Shown: positions 18,466 to 26,593 of the stretch, one piece after another
Numbering within the stretch: the first letter of the stretch is position 1
Layout: each line of letters opens with the position of its first letter
NCBI GenBank assembly: GCA_024711325.1
Contig: JANJTC010000002.1
Location: forward strand, 124,001-188,000
Length of the DNA: 64,000 nt
DNA from: Bacteriovoracaceae bacterium
GTDB lineage: Bacteria; Bdellovibrionota; Bacteriovoracia; Bacteriovoracales; Bacteriovoracaceae
Reading direction: 5' to 3'
The notes under the pieces: model-generated
Database searches by the model: none
What the model was told of the DNA's origin: nothing
What the model saw: only the letters and a program-made list of their open reading frames with translations
Program-made: the position numbers and the translations under genes

Positions 18466-19923
18466 TCAGTATTTCTTCCTATGCCAAATAACCAACAAAA
18501 CCAAACAAACAACCGCACACCCAATCCCAATCGGATCATTCGCCGACTGAGGCAGCCCTAGTCCAATTCCTGATGTCGCTATATACGCGACAGTAACAGA
18601 AGTACCCGCAATGGCCGGTAAGCTCACGATCCAGTGAAATGCTTTTCTGTCGAAGAGGTATTTCGTCGCTAACCACAACACACTTGTAGAAAGAAGCATG
18701 TTAGAGAATGCGAAATAGCGCCAGATGAGTGAGAAATCGATCTTGGTCATGAAGTAAGCAATGAGCAAGATGGGAATGGATACTAGAAGGCGATTCTTAA
18801 TACTTTGAGGGATTTTAAAAGCATCAACAATTGTTAAACGAAGGGATCTGAAGGCCGTATCTCCCGAAGTGATAGGGAATATAGCAACCGCAAGGATGGC
18901 CATAATTCCGCCAATGGGACCGAGATAAGTTGTAGAAATTTGATTGACGACAAGTCCTGGGCCACCTTGATCGAGTAGAGCTTTAAGTTCAACATAGCCG
19001 CCTGGGAAAGCAGCAATTCCGGCTAGTGCCCAAACTGCAGCGACCACACCTTCGGAGAGCATTGCCCCGTAATAAACAGGACGAACATATTTTTCATTTG
19101 TAAGACATCTGGCAATGATAGGTGCCTGAGTAGAATGGAAACCACTAATGGCCCCACAAGTTATTGTCACAAATAGTAGAGGCCAAACTGGAGGAGAATC
19201 AGGCCCTCTATTTAAAAGCTCTAACGCCAAATGATTTGAGTGATCGAAGTAGGCGAAGATATCTGTAATGGCAGGTAATCTTGGTGCAGAAATAAATAAG
19301 GCAACCATTACGGAAAGGGTCATCACAACCATTAAAAGTCCGAAAGCAGGATAGAGCTTGGTGATAATCTTATCAATCGGAAGTAGAGTAGCAAGTAAGT
19401 AGTAACCGAGAATAACAAGAACCCAAAACTCATTACTTGAGAAAAATGTACCTTTGAAGACCTCGAGATTACTCATCAGTCCTGCAGGGCTCATGATAAA
19501 GACCACACCCACGAAGAATAATAATACCGCCGTAAATAGAAGCATTACACCTTTGAAATATTTATTATAATAGTGGCCTGCGATCTCAGGTAAGCTTTTA
19601 CCATCTTCTTTAATACTCATGACACCTGAGAAATAGTCATGAACAGCTCCACCAATGATGTTTCCAAGGATGATCCAGAGTAAGGCGATTGGCCCATAAA
19701 GCGCACCTAGGATAGGCCCAAAGATTGGCCCCACTCCTGCGATATTTAGAAATTGAATCAAGAAGGCATTAATTGGTGAGACCTTCACATAATCCACTCC
19801 GTCTTCAAAGCGTACGGCCGGCGTTTGAGCATGAGGATTAATGCCGGCCTGCTTTTCAACAAATGGGCTATAGAATTTATAGGCAAGGATGAGAACTAAA
19901 ATACAAATAATAAATATAATCAT
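18466..19923 (-). CDS. cstA: CstA-family transporter (carbon starvation protein)
   Basis: 485 residues, nearly all membrane segments. It has the CstA signature around FLIQFLNIAGVGPIFGPILG and GNIIGGAVHDYFSGVMS. Proteins of this family take up pyruvate or peptides during starvation. It is shorter than E. coli CstA (about 700) but within the range of the short CstA form seen in many bacteria. It is a single gene. Its substrate cannot be told from sequence. Confidence 0.9.
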   Translation of the reverse strand: MIIFIICILVLILAYKFYSPFVEKQAGINPHAQTPAVRFEDGVDYVKVSPINAFLIQFLNIAGVGPIFGPILGALYGPIALLWIILGNIIGGAVHDYFSGVMSIKEDGKSLPEIAGHYYNKYFKGVMLLFTAVLLFFVGVVFIMSPAGLMSNLEVFKGTFFSSNEFWVLVILGYYLLATLLPIDKIITKLYPAFGLLMVVMTLSVMVALFISAPRLPAITDIFAYFDHSNHLALELLNRGPDSPPVWPLLFVTITCGAISGFHSTQAPIIARCLTNEKYVRPVYYGAMLSEGVVAAVWALAGIAAFPGGYVELKALLDQGGPGLVVNQISTTYLGPIGGIMAILAVAIFPITSGDTAFRSLRLTIVDAFKIPQSIKNRLLVSIPILLIAYFMTKIDFSLIWRYFAFSNMLLSTSVLWLATKYLFDRKAFHWIVSLPAIAGTSVTVAYIATSGIGLGLPQSANDPIGIGCAVVCLVLLVIWHRKKY

Positions 19924-20106
19924 TGCTGGATTATAGGGGCGGATCTGCTTTTATGCTAAAGATTTAAAAAAAAATCTAACTCTCACGTTGATAAATTTAG
20001 TCAAAATTCTCGTTTGCAGATGACGATTTCCTTCATTGCTTGGATAGGTCGGTGTGATGAAGCTTGACTGATAAGTTTTTGGAATTAAACAGTTTATTAT
20101 TTATCC

Positions 20107-20171
20107 ACCTCTAATAGAGGTGATATAACCTCTAATAGAGGTTGACTCCGGAATAAGTTCTCTATTACAAT
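20107..20171 (+). promoter_or_regulatory. Tandem palindromic operators plus promoter of the wHTH/NTase pair
   Basis: Two identical 15-bp palindromes, ACCTCTAATAGAGGT, lie at 20107-20121 and 20128-20142. They are 21 bp apart start to start, two helical turns. The second overlaps a -35 box (TTGACT, 20142-20147), followed after 18 bp by a -10 (TACAAT, 20166-20171). The -10 ends 6 nt before the ATG at 20178, so the mRNA is probably leaderless. The layout suggests cooperative autorepression by the wHTH protein. Confidence 0.7.
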
Positions 20172-20177
20172 CTAACT

Positions 20178-20519
20178 ATGCTGGATAAAATCCTCGGCAG
20201 TGATACTGCCATGAAAATCATGTTACATTTAGTTCATTACGGTGAAATTTACCCTTCTGCCGTCGCCAAAGACTATCAGTTATCTTTGAGTGGAGTGCAA
20301 AAGCAATTCCAGCGTTTCGAAGATGCAGGCATTTTAGTTTCGAAACTAGTCGGTAAATCCCGTGTCTATTTTTTCAACAAAAAATCTCCCGCTGTTAAAC
20401 CTTTTATTGATTTAATTAAGGTCTATTACGATGGGTTGTCCTTGGAAGATAAGGAGCAGATCTTTGGAACTCGAAGAAGACCACGCAGACCTGGAAAACC
20501 GGTAATTAAGAAGGGATAA
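20178..20519 (+). CDS. Winged-helix regulator, likely antitoxin/repressor of NTase pair
   Basis: 113 residues with a winged helix: YPSAVAKDYQLSLSGVQKQF as the HTH and ILVSKLVGKSRVYFFNKK as the wing. The tail is very basic (TRRRPRRPGKP). It resembles the small wHTH proteins encoded upstream of nucleotidyltransferases. The next gene begins 4 nt after its stop. Two 15-bp palindromes sit directly upstream, as for autoregulated antitoxin operons such as abiE. Antitoxin function is inferred from context; it may be just a repressor. Confidence 0.65.
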   Translation: MLDKILGSDTAMKIMLHLVHYGEIYPSAVAKDYQLSLSGVQKQFQRFEDAGILVSKLVGKSRVYFFNKKSPAVKPFIDLIKVYYDGLSLEDKEQIFGTRRRPRRPGKPVIKKG

Positions 20520-20523
20520 ACTC

Positions 20524-21066
20524 TTGACGATTAATCTAAAAACTTGCACAGAGAAAGAACTTTGGGAGTACGTCGCTGTTCATTTAAAAAAACGTGGAAT
20601 AGACACGATTCTGGTGGGTGGAGCGGTTGTCTCTATTTATTCCAAAGGTGCTTATCATTCAGGTGACTTAGATTTTGTTAAGGCCAGCATGTTCGTGACC
20701 AAGCTTGAAGAATCGATGAGTGAAATTGGTTTTAAAAAGCATGGACGTCATTACATTCATCCAGATTGTAAGCATCTCTTTGTGGAATTTCCAGGGGGGC
20801 CACCGCTCGGTATCGGTGAAGACAATACAATCGTTCCAGATGAGGTTGAGGTCAAAGGAACAGTCATCAAAATCCTTTCTCCCACTGATTGTGTAAAGGA
20901 CCGTCTGGCATCTTATATCCATTTCAAAGCACCTGAAGGTTTAGACCAGGCTGTTTTGGTTGCTAAGAATCAGGATGTAAATCTAACGAGTATAAAAAAG
21001 TGGTGCAAGAATGAAAGAGCGGATTGGGCCTTTGACGATTTTCTAACATTACTTAAAAAACATTAA
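20524..21066 (+). CDS. Nucleotidyltransferase-fold protein, AbiEii/MNT-like toxin candidate
   Basis: 180 residues from a TTG start, behind GAAGGGAT. The fold begins LVGGAVVSIY followed by SGDLDFV, the GG...DxD pattern of nucleotidyltransferases in the AbiEii and DUF6036 neighbourhood. A later ILSPTDCVKDRLASYIHF segment is typical of this group. Paired wHTH plus NTase genes often form type IV or related toxin-antitoxin modules in which the NTase modifies tRNA. It ends with a 4-bp overlap against the convergent gene. The fold is fairly sure, toxicity is inference. Confidence 0.65.
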   Translation: MTINLKTCTEKELWEYVAVHLKKRGIDTILVGGAVVSIYSKGAYHSGDLDFVKASMFVTKLEESMSEIGFKKHGRHYIHPDCKHLFVEFPGGPPLGIGEDNTIVPDEVEVKGTVIKILSPTDCVKDRLASYIHFKAPEGLDQAVLVAKNQDVNLTSIKKWCKNERADWAFDDFLTLLKKH

Positions 21067-21368
21067 TTCATTTCATTCTTCTCAGGCTTTTTAGCTCTGT
21101 AACCAGGCTTGGCAAGAATCTCGATATAAAAATTCTCTGAACCTTGGTCCACTATTCTATCGATACCTTTATTGATTTCAGCGACGTGAATGACATCGGC
21201 ACTTTCTTTATCGATCCCTAGCTGGCAATCAAAATCCCAATAGTCGGCCCCTTTTTGTGGAGTTTTTCTTCTCTCGCGAGCAAGGTATTTGCTGATCTCG
21301 TGTTTTACATATTCTACCTGGCGGGCAGGAGCTTTTTTGGGATCGGTTAGTTTGAAATTTTTTCTCAT
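21063..21368 (-). CDS. Conserved protein, DUF6172-like
   Basis: 101 residues: MRKNFKLTDPKKAPARQVEY, then ERRKTPQKGADYWDFDC, a HVAEINKGID stretch and FYIEILAKPG. I recognise this pattern as a small conserved family (I believe DUF6172) of unknown function. It is soluble, with mixed charge and no catalytic motif. It is convergent with the NTase gene. Confidence 0.6.
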   Translation of the reverse strand: MRKNFKLTDPKKAPARQVEYVKHEISKYLARERRKTPQKGADYWDFDCQLGIDKESADVIHVAEINKGIDRIVDQGSENFYIEILAKPGYRAKKPEKNEMN

Positions 21369-21563
21369 ATTTCCTCTGATTATATTCGGAAAGGCTTATA
21401 GGGGTCGAGTATACTACTTTTACTTCTCGTTGCACTGAAAACCATAGACTTTAGATCAATTTTGTATGATCTTTGATATGATGTTTTGTTTTATTCTATC
21501 GCCTTAATTTCTATCCTCTTTTTATCATAACAATTTTTGTTACATTCTTTCATTTGGAGTCCT

Positions 21564-23057
21564 ATGCTTTTTTTGTCCAAGAAGGCCGATTGGTTCGGCA
21601 ATGTTCGTGGGGATGTCCTCGCTGGTTTAGTTGTGGCGCTTGCTCTTATTCCTGAAGCGATTGCTTTTTCTATTATTGCAGGTCTTGATCCTAAGATAGG
21701 GCTCTATGCGTCTTTTGCTATTGCTGTCACTATATCAATTGTAGGTGGAAGACCTGGAATGATTTCTGCTGCCACAGGAGCTATGGCCTTGCTCATGGCG
21801 ACCCTGGTTAAAAACTATGGTTTAGAATATTTATTGGCCGCCACAGTACTGACTGGTATTTTACAGATTGGGGCAGGTTATCTGAAACTGGGTAGTCTCA
21901 TGAGCTTTGTCTCTCAGTCTGTCATAACAGGGTTTGTGAATGCTCTAGCAATCCTCATCTTCATGGCCCAGTTGCCAGAGCTGACCAATGTGACATGGCA
22001 TGTTTACGCCATGACCGCAGCGGGCCTAGGAATCATTTATCTTTTTCCTCTGATCCCTAAAATCGGAAAAATAATTCCTTCTCCTTTGGTGTGCATAGTA
22101 GGTCTCACTCTAGTGTCGATTTACTTAGGACTAGATATTAGGACAGTGGGAGATATGGGCAAGCTTCCTGATTCACTTCCCATCTTTTCGATACCAAATA
22201 TTCCGTTTAATTTTGAAACCCTGTTAATTATTTTTCCTTACTCTGCTGGATTGGTCATGGTTGGGCTTCTTGAATCACTGATGACGGCCACAATCATTGA
22301 TGACCTGACGGATACTGAGTCTGATAAAAACAGAGAGTGTAAAGGTCAAGGTATTGCAAACATCGTCGCTGGATTCTTTGGAGGGATGGCCGGTTGTGCG
22401 ATGATTGGACAGTCAGTTATTAATGTTAAGTCAGGTGGAAGAGGCAGACTCTCGACCTTGCTTGCCGGTATTTTTCTCTTGATCATGGTGGTTTTTTTAA
22501 GTCGTTGGATTTCACTTATTCCAATGGCCGCTCTCGTGTCCGTGATGACTATGGTCTCTATTGGCACCTTTAGCTGGAAATCCATATCAAATCTTAAGAA
22601 ACACCCTCTCTCCACAAATGCAGTGATGGTGGCGACTGTGATTGTGGTTGTTTACACCCATAATCTTGCTTACGGCGTTTTTGTCGGCGTATTAATGGCG
22701 GCTCTGTTCTTTGCGAATAAGATTAGCCATTTTATGTATGTCGAAAAAGAATCCAAAGAAGATCAGAACACAATAATTTATCGTGTCCATGGCCAAGTCT
22801 TTTTCAACTCCTCTGAGCGCTTCATCTCCCAGTTTAATTTCAAGGAAGCAGTAGATAAAGTTGTCATTGATCTGGAAAAGGCCCACTTCTGGGATATTTC
22901 CGCTGTGGCCTCTTTAGATAAGGTAGTTATCAAGTTCAGAAGAGAGGGAACAGAGGTTGAAATTAAAGGTCTCAATAGTGCCAGCCAAACTATTATTGAT
23001 CGTTTTGGAGTCTATGATAATCCTGCCGAAATCGACCGTATTATGGGAGGTCACTAA
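21564..23057 (+). CDS. SulP/SLC26-family anion permease with STAS domain
   Basis: 497 residues from the ATG at 21564, which has GGAG just upstream; a TTG nine codons earlier is less likely. The membrane part starts with [20 protein letters not shown], the SulP signature. It has about a dozen helices and ends in a cytosolic STAS domain ([20 protein letters not shown]). Family members carry sulfate, bicarbonate or other anions. Its stop overlaps the next start (TAATG), so it is translationally coupled to a universal stress protein, as in many bacteria. Substrate unknown. Confidence 0.92.
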   Translation: MLFLSKKADWFGNVRGDVLAGLVVALALIPEAIAFSIIAGLDPKIGLYASFAIAVTISIVGGRPGMISAATGAMALLMATLVKNYGLEYLLAATVLTGILQIGAGYLKLGSLMSFVSQSVITGFVNALAILIFMAQLPELTNVTWHVYAMTAAGLGIIYLFPLIPKIGKIIPSPLVCIVGLTLVSIYLGLDIRTVGDMGKLPDSLPIFSIPNIPFNFETLLIIFPYSAGLVMVGLLESLMTATIIDDLTDTESDKNRECKGQGIANIVAGFFGGMAGCAMIGQSVINVKSGGRGRLSTLLAGIFLLIMVVFLSRWISLIPMAALVSVMTMVSIGTFSWKSISNLKKHPLSTNAVMVATVIVVVYTHNLAYGVFVGVLMAALFFANKISHFMYVEKESKEDQNTIIYRVHGQVFFNSSERFISQFNFKEAVDKVVIDLEKAHFWDISAVASLDKVVIKFRREGTEVEIKGLNSASQTIIDRFGVYDNPAEIDRIMGGH

Positions 23058-23920
23058 TGGAAAATAAGTACGTTTTATGTTGTATCAATGGTTTTAAACC
23101 AAGCGAAGCTGTCATTGATTACGGTTCCTGGCTGTCAAAAAAGGCAAATACAACGCTTAAACTTTTTCATGGGCTTGATACTCTTTACCATGAAAACGAT
23201 TCTGATCTTTCAGGCAGTATTGGTCTAGGGGCCAGAGAAGATTTGCTGGAAGAATTTGTTAAAATTGAACATGAACAAAATAAGCTTTTCCAGAAGAGGG
23301 GAAAGCTGATCTTAGAAGCTGGGAAAGAAAGAGCTCAGAAGAATGGTGTTGCAACCATTGATCAATGCCTTCGTAAAGGTAAGGTCATTGAGAATGTCCT
23401 GGATCTTAAAGATAAGATTTCAATTGCAGTCATCGGCAAATACGGTGAAAAGCATCAAGATCGTCAGGATCAAACTGTCGTAGGTCATAAGGTAGAGTCG
23501 ATAGTTAGGGCGGTAGAGAAACCAATTCTGATTGTGAGCGAAGACTATCAGGAGCCGAAGTCATTGTGCCTGGCTTTTGATGGAAGTGACGGAGCGAAGA
23601 AGGCCTTAGACTTCATTGCTAAAAACTTTTGCTTTCGTGCCTTGGAAGTACATGTCGTTTATGTAGGAGCAGAAAACGATAAGATTAAGAGTGATCTCGA
23701 AGAAGCAAGAAGTGTGTTGGAAGAAGTCACGATCTCAACCAAAACCGCTTTCCTTCAAGGTGAAGTGGGTGAGGGCCTAAATGATTATATTTCTAAAAAT
23801 GATATAAGTCTTTTGGCCATGGGGGCCTTTAGTCATAGCTGGCTAAGGGATATGGTTATGGGGAGCTTAACTTCTAAAGTCATCAGTATCGTAAGAAAAC
23901 CGGTACTACTGGTTCGATAG
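23057..23920 (+). CDS. Tandem universal stress protein (UspA family)
   Basis: 287 residues with two Usp folds. The first is divergent. The second ends with the nucleotide-binding-type LLAMGAFSHSWLRDMVMGSL followed by SKVISIVRKPVLLVR. Its start overlaps the stop of the SulP permease gene, so the two are made together and it may tune or sense the transporter. The next transcript (merR) begins about 70 bp later from its own promoter. Confidence 0.88.
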   Translation: MENKYVLCCINGFKPSEAVIDYGSWLSKKANTTLKLFHGLDTLYHENDSDLSGSIGLGAREDLLEEFVKIEHEQNKLFQKRGKLILEAGKERAQKNGVATIDQCLRKGKVIENVLDLKDKISIAVIGKYGEKHQDRQDQTVVGHKVESIVRAVEKPILIVSEDYQEPKSLCLAFDGSDGAKKALDFIAKNFCFRALEVHVVYVGAENDKIKSDLEEARSVLEEVTISTKTAFLQGEVGEGLNDYISKNDISLLAMGAFSHSWLRDMVMGSLTSKVISIVRKPVLLVR

Positions 23921-23954
23921 TTAAACTTTTTTTCTTTGTATTCCAACAAATATA

Positions 23955-23986
23955 TTGACTCCGTACTACGGTACGGATGTTAGTAT
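23955..23986 (+). promoter_or_regulatory. MerR-type promoter/operator of the arsenic operon
   Basis: A -35 TTGACT (23955-23960) and -10 TAGTAT (23981-23986) are 20 bp apart, the overlong spacer typical of MerR promoters. The spacer holds a perfect 6-4-6 dyad, CCGTAC TACG GTACGG (23961-23976). The -10 ends 6 nt before the ATG at 23993, so the transcript should be leaderless. Confidence 0.75.
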
Positions 23987-23992
23987 ATGTGC

Positions 23993-24409
23993 ATGGAAAA
24001 GATAACAATTGGTAAATTGGCCGAAATGGCCGGAGTCGGTGTCGAAACAGTTCGCTTCTATCAGAGAAAGGAACTCCTCCGGGAGCCGGAAGCCTCCGGA
24101 TCAGTCCGGACTTATAACGAAGAAGATGCCCAAAGAATCATTTTCATTAAAAAGGCCCAGGAGCTTGGTTTTTCGCTGGCAGAGGTGAAGGAACTTCTGG
24201 AATTAAATACCAAGCCTCGAGTGACTTGTGGGACCGTGAAAAAGAAAACGATTGATAAGATCGCAGAGATTGACCAGAAGATCGCTGATCTCCAGAAAAT
24301 GCGGGTTAGTTTAGTGAAACTCTCCTGTGCTTGTGATTCAAAACATGACAATTATAAACAATATAAAGTCCAGGAATGCTTTGCCATCGGACTTAACTGT
24401 GACTGCTAA
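23993..24409 (+). CDS. MerR-family metal(loid)-responsive regulator
   Basis: About 138 residues from the ATG at 23993; an ATG at 23987 would sit only 1 nt from the -10 box. It has an N-terminal winged helix (ITIGKLAEMAGVGVETVRFY; SVRTYNEEDAQRI), a long dimer helix, and Cys residues in TCGTVKKKT, SCACD and ECFAIGLNCDC that could bind a soft metal or As(III). It leads the operon with arsC and an ACR3 pump; ars operons normally use ArsR. It resembles mercuric MerR in size and Cys placement, but no mer genes are nearby. Confidence 0.88.
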   Translation: MEKITIGKLAEMAGVGVETVRFYQRKELLREPEASGSVRTYNEEDAQRIIFIKKAQELGFSLAEVKELLELNTKPRVTCGTVKKKTIDKIAEIDQKIADLQKMRVSLVKLSCACDSKHDNYKQYKVQECFAIGLNCDC

Positions 24410-24434
24410 GGCCTAAGCCAAACCGGAGATTATA

Positions 24435-24863
24435 ATGGAAAAGAAAAATATCATGTTCCTTTGCACGGGAAACTCTTGTCGCTCACAGATGGCCGAAGGC
24501 TGGGCCAGGAAATACTGGGGGCATGAGTTTAATGTTTATTCTGCTGGTACAAAAAAACACGGCATGAATGAACGGGCCATGAAGGTTATGAAAGAGGCAG
24601 GGGTTGATATTTCTTCCCATTACTCAAAGACTGTAGAAGAGCTTCCCCAAGTGACTTTTGATTATGTGGTCACTGTTTGTGATCACGCTCATGAAAACTG
24701 CCCTTACTTTCCGGGTGGCAAGATTGTTCACGTTGGATTTCAGGACCCTCCGGCCATGACAAAAGAGATGACGGACGAGGAAGAAATTCTGACCATCTAT
24801 CGTCGGGTAAGAGATGAAATAGAAACTTTTGTAAAAGACATGAAAAAGACTTTGGAGAAATAA
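24435..24863 (+). CDS. arsC: Arsenate reductase, thioredoxin-coupled (LMW phosphatase type)
   Basis: 142 residues. The P-loop CTGNSCRS gives Cys10, Cys15 and Arg16. The redox pair Cys82 and Cys89 lies in VTVCDHAHENCPYFPG. These positions equal those of the S. aureus pI258 enzyme, so the Cys10-82-89 relay should work. It reduces arsenate to arsenite for export by the ACR3 protein encoded 1 nt downstream. It is cytosolic. Confidence 0.95.
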   Translation: MEKKNIMFLCTGNSCRSQMAEGWARKYWGHEFNVYSAGTKKHGMNERAMKVMKEAGVDISSHYSKTVEELPQVTFDYVVTVCDHAHENCPYFPGGKIVHVGFQDPPAMTKEMTDEEEILTIYRRVRDEIETFVKDMKKTLEK

Positions 24864-24864
24864 A

Positions 24865-25875
24865 ATGGGATTCTTTGAGCGTTATTTAACTGTTTGGGTT
24901 GGTCTGTGTATTATCGTGGGAATTGCTATTGGACAGTTCACTGGCGACTCAATCAAAGTGTTGAGTGATCTCAACATTTCGACCGTCAACGTTCCCGTGG
25001 CCATTTTAGTGTGGCTGATGATTTATCCCATGATGGTTCAGATTGATTTTAGCTCCATCACCAAAGTCGGTTCAAATCCTAAAGGGCTTGCACTTACACT
25101 TATCATCAACTGGCTAATTAAGCCTTTTACCATGGCCTTCTTTGCCTGGATTTTCTTTGATAAACTCTATGCCGCATATCTTACGCCAGATCTGGCCCAG
25201 GAATACATCGCTGGTGCCATTCTTCTGGGAGCAGCACCTTGTACAGCGATGGTTTTCGTCTGGTCATACCTGACTGACGGGGATCCTGGTTACACTCTGG
25301 TACAGGTTGCGATCAATGATCTGGTTCTTCTAGTGGCCTTTATCCCTATCGTAAAATTTCTTCTAGGTGTTTCAAACATAGAAATACCTTTCGACGCTCT
25401 ATTTTCTTCTGTCATCATTTTTGTCGTGATCCCGCTTGCCGCAGGATTCATTTCAAACAGAGTTCTGATTAAGGCCAAAGGTGAGAAATGGTTCACGACC
25501 GTATTCTTGCCAAAGCTCAAGCCTGTTTCAATCGTAGCTTTACTTACCACTTTAGTTCTTCTTTTTGCCTTCCAGGGTGAGAAGATCATTGCCTCACCGT
25601 TTAATATCTTATTGATTGCTATTCCTCTTACTATTCAGACCTATTTGATTTTCTTTCTTGCTTGGTGGATTGGAAAAGGAATGAAGCTTCCACACTGCAT
25701 CTGTTCACCAGCTTCCATGATTGGAGCAAGTAATTTCTTTGAACTTGCTGTAGCTGTGGCCATTGCATTGTTTGGACTAAATTCAGGTGCCGCTCTGGTA
25801 ACTGTTGTCGGAGTGTTGATCGAAGTTCCGGTAATGCTTTCACTGGTGAAACTATCGAATAAATGGAAGTACTAA
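24865..25875 (+). CDS. acr3: ACR3-family arsenite efflux transporter
   Basis: 336 residues with about ten membrane helices. Family marks include MIYPMMVQIDFSSI, NWLIKPFTMAFFAWIFF and LLGAAPCTAMVFVWSYLTDG, with the conserved Cys of ACR3 needed for arsenite transport. It begins 1 nt after the arsC stop. It exports arsenite made by ArsC. It belongs to the BART superfamily and is unrelated to ArsB. Confidence 0.93.
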   Translation: MGFFERYLTVWVGLCIIVGIAIGQFTGDSIKVLSDLNISTVNVPVAILVWLMIYPMMVQIDFSSITKVGSNPKGLALTLIINWLIKPFTMAFFAWIFFDKLYAAYLTPDLAQEYIAGAILLGAAPCTAMVFVWSYLTDGDPGYTLVQVAINDLVLLVAFIPIVKFLLGVSNIEIPFDALFSSVIIFVVIPLAAGFISNRVLIKAKGEKWFTTVFLPKLKPVSIVALLTTLVLLFAFQGEKIIASPFNILLIAIPLTIQTYLIFFLAWWIGKGMKLPHCICSPASMIGASNFFELAVAVAIALFGLNSGAALVTVVGVLIEVPVMLSLVKLSNKWKY

Positions 25876-25882
25876 TCAGTCT

Positions 25883-26455
25883 TTACATCCTCGGGACATC
25901 TTCTGAGCTAAAAAACTCTTCCATGAAGAAGTCAGCAATCAAGATCCCGTTCAAATGATCAAACTCGTGCTGAAAGACAACAGCTCGAAAGCCTTCAGCA
26001 AGCTCAGTGACATACTCACCTCGCTGATTGTAATAGGCGACGTTGATTTTATTGTAGCGGTTGACCTTAAATTTCTTTCCAGGAATGGAGAGACAGCCCT
26101 CTGTTGAGAGCTTGGTGCCGGCCTCTTCATGGTAATCCACCACGGGGTTGATGACGGCCTCAGCTTTTTTTAGCACATTCGGCTTCATCACAAAGAGCCT
26201 TTTACTGACATTAACCTGGGGGGCCGCAAGACCCACGCCTCCGGCCTTCTTCATGGTGTCAATCATATCAGTAATGAGTTTTTGAATGCTCTCGGTTTTA
26301 ATCTCTTCCAAAGGTATTTCCTGGGCCACCATGGACAAAGTTGGGTGACCGATCTTGATGATTTCAAGGGGACCCCCAGGATAGTAGTTAATGGTGTGGG
26401 CACTTATCTGAGTGTAAAGTGAGAGGACAAAGAAGGTTAGGATGAGGTTTTTCAT
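25883..26455 (-). CDS. Peptide deformylase with an N-terminal signal peptide
   Basis: 190 residues. All three deformylase motifs are intact: GVGLAAPQ, EGCLSIPG (metal Cys) and QHEFDHLNG (metal His and catalytic Glu). The first ~19 residues (MKNLILTFFVLSLYTQISAH) look like a Sec signal peptide, unlike housekeeping Def, which is cytosolic. An exported form could act on periplasmic or prey-derived formyl peptides, or on another acyl substrate. The 3' end is 7 bp from convergent acr3. Fold sure; location inferred. Confidence 0.88.
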   Translation of the reverse strand: MKNLILTFFVLSLYTQISAHTINYYPGGPLEIIKIGHPTLSMVAQEIPLEEIKTESIQKLITDMIDTMKKAGGVGLAAPQVNVSKRLFVMKPNVLKKAEAVINPVVDYHEEAGTKLSTEGCLSIPGKKFKVNRYNKINVAYYNQRGEYVTELAEGFRAVVFQHEFDHLNGILIADFFMEEFFSSEDVPRM

Positions 26456-26593
26456 GAAGTTGAGCTTAGCTAAGGGGATGCGGGGAAGTCAATGATTGGG
26501 AGGGGAGTAAGAGCTTGAGATTATGTGATCGCAGGGGGAATGAAGAAGAATTCTTAAGTAAATATGGCCGGGTAAAATGACGACAAGGTTCTT

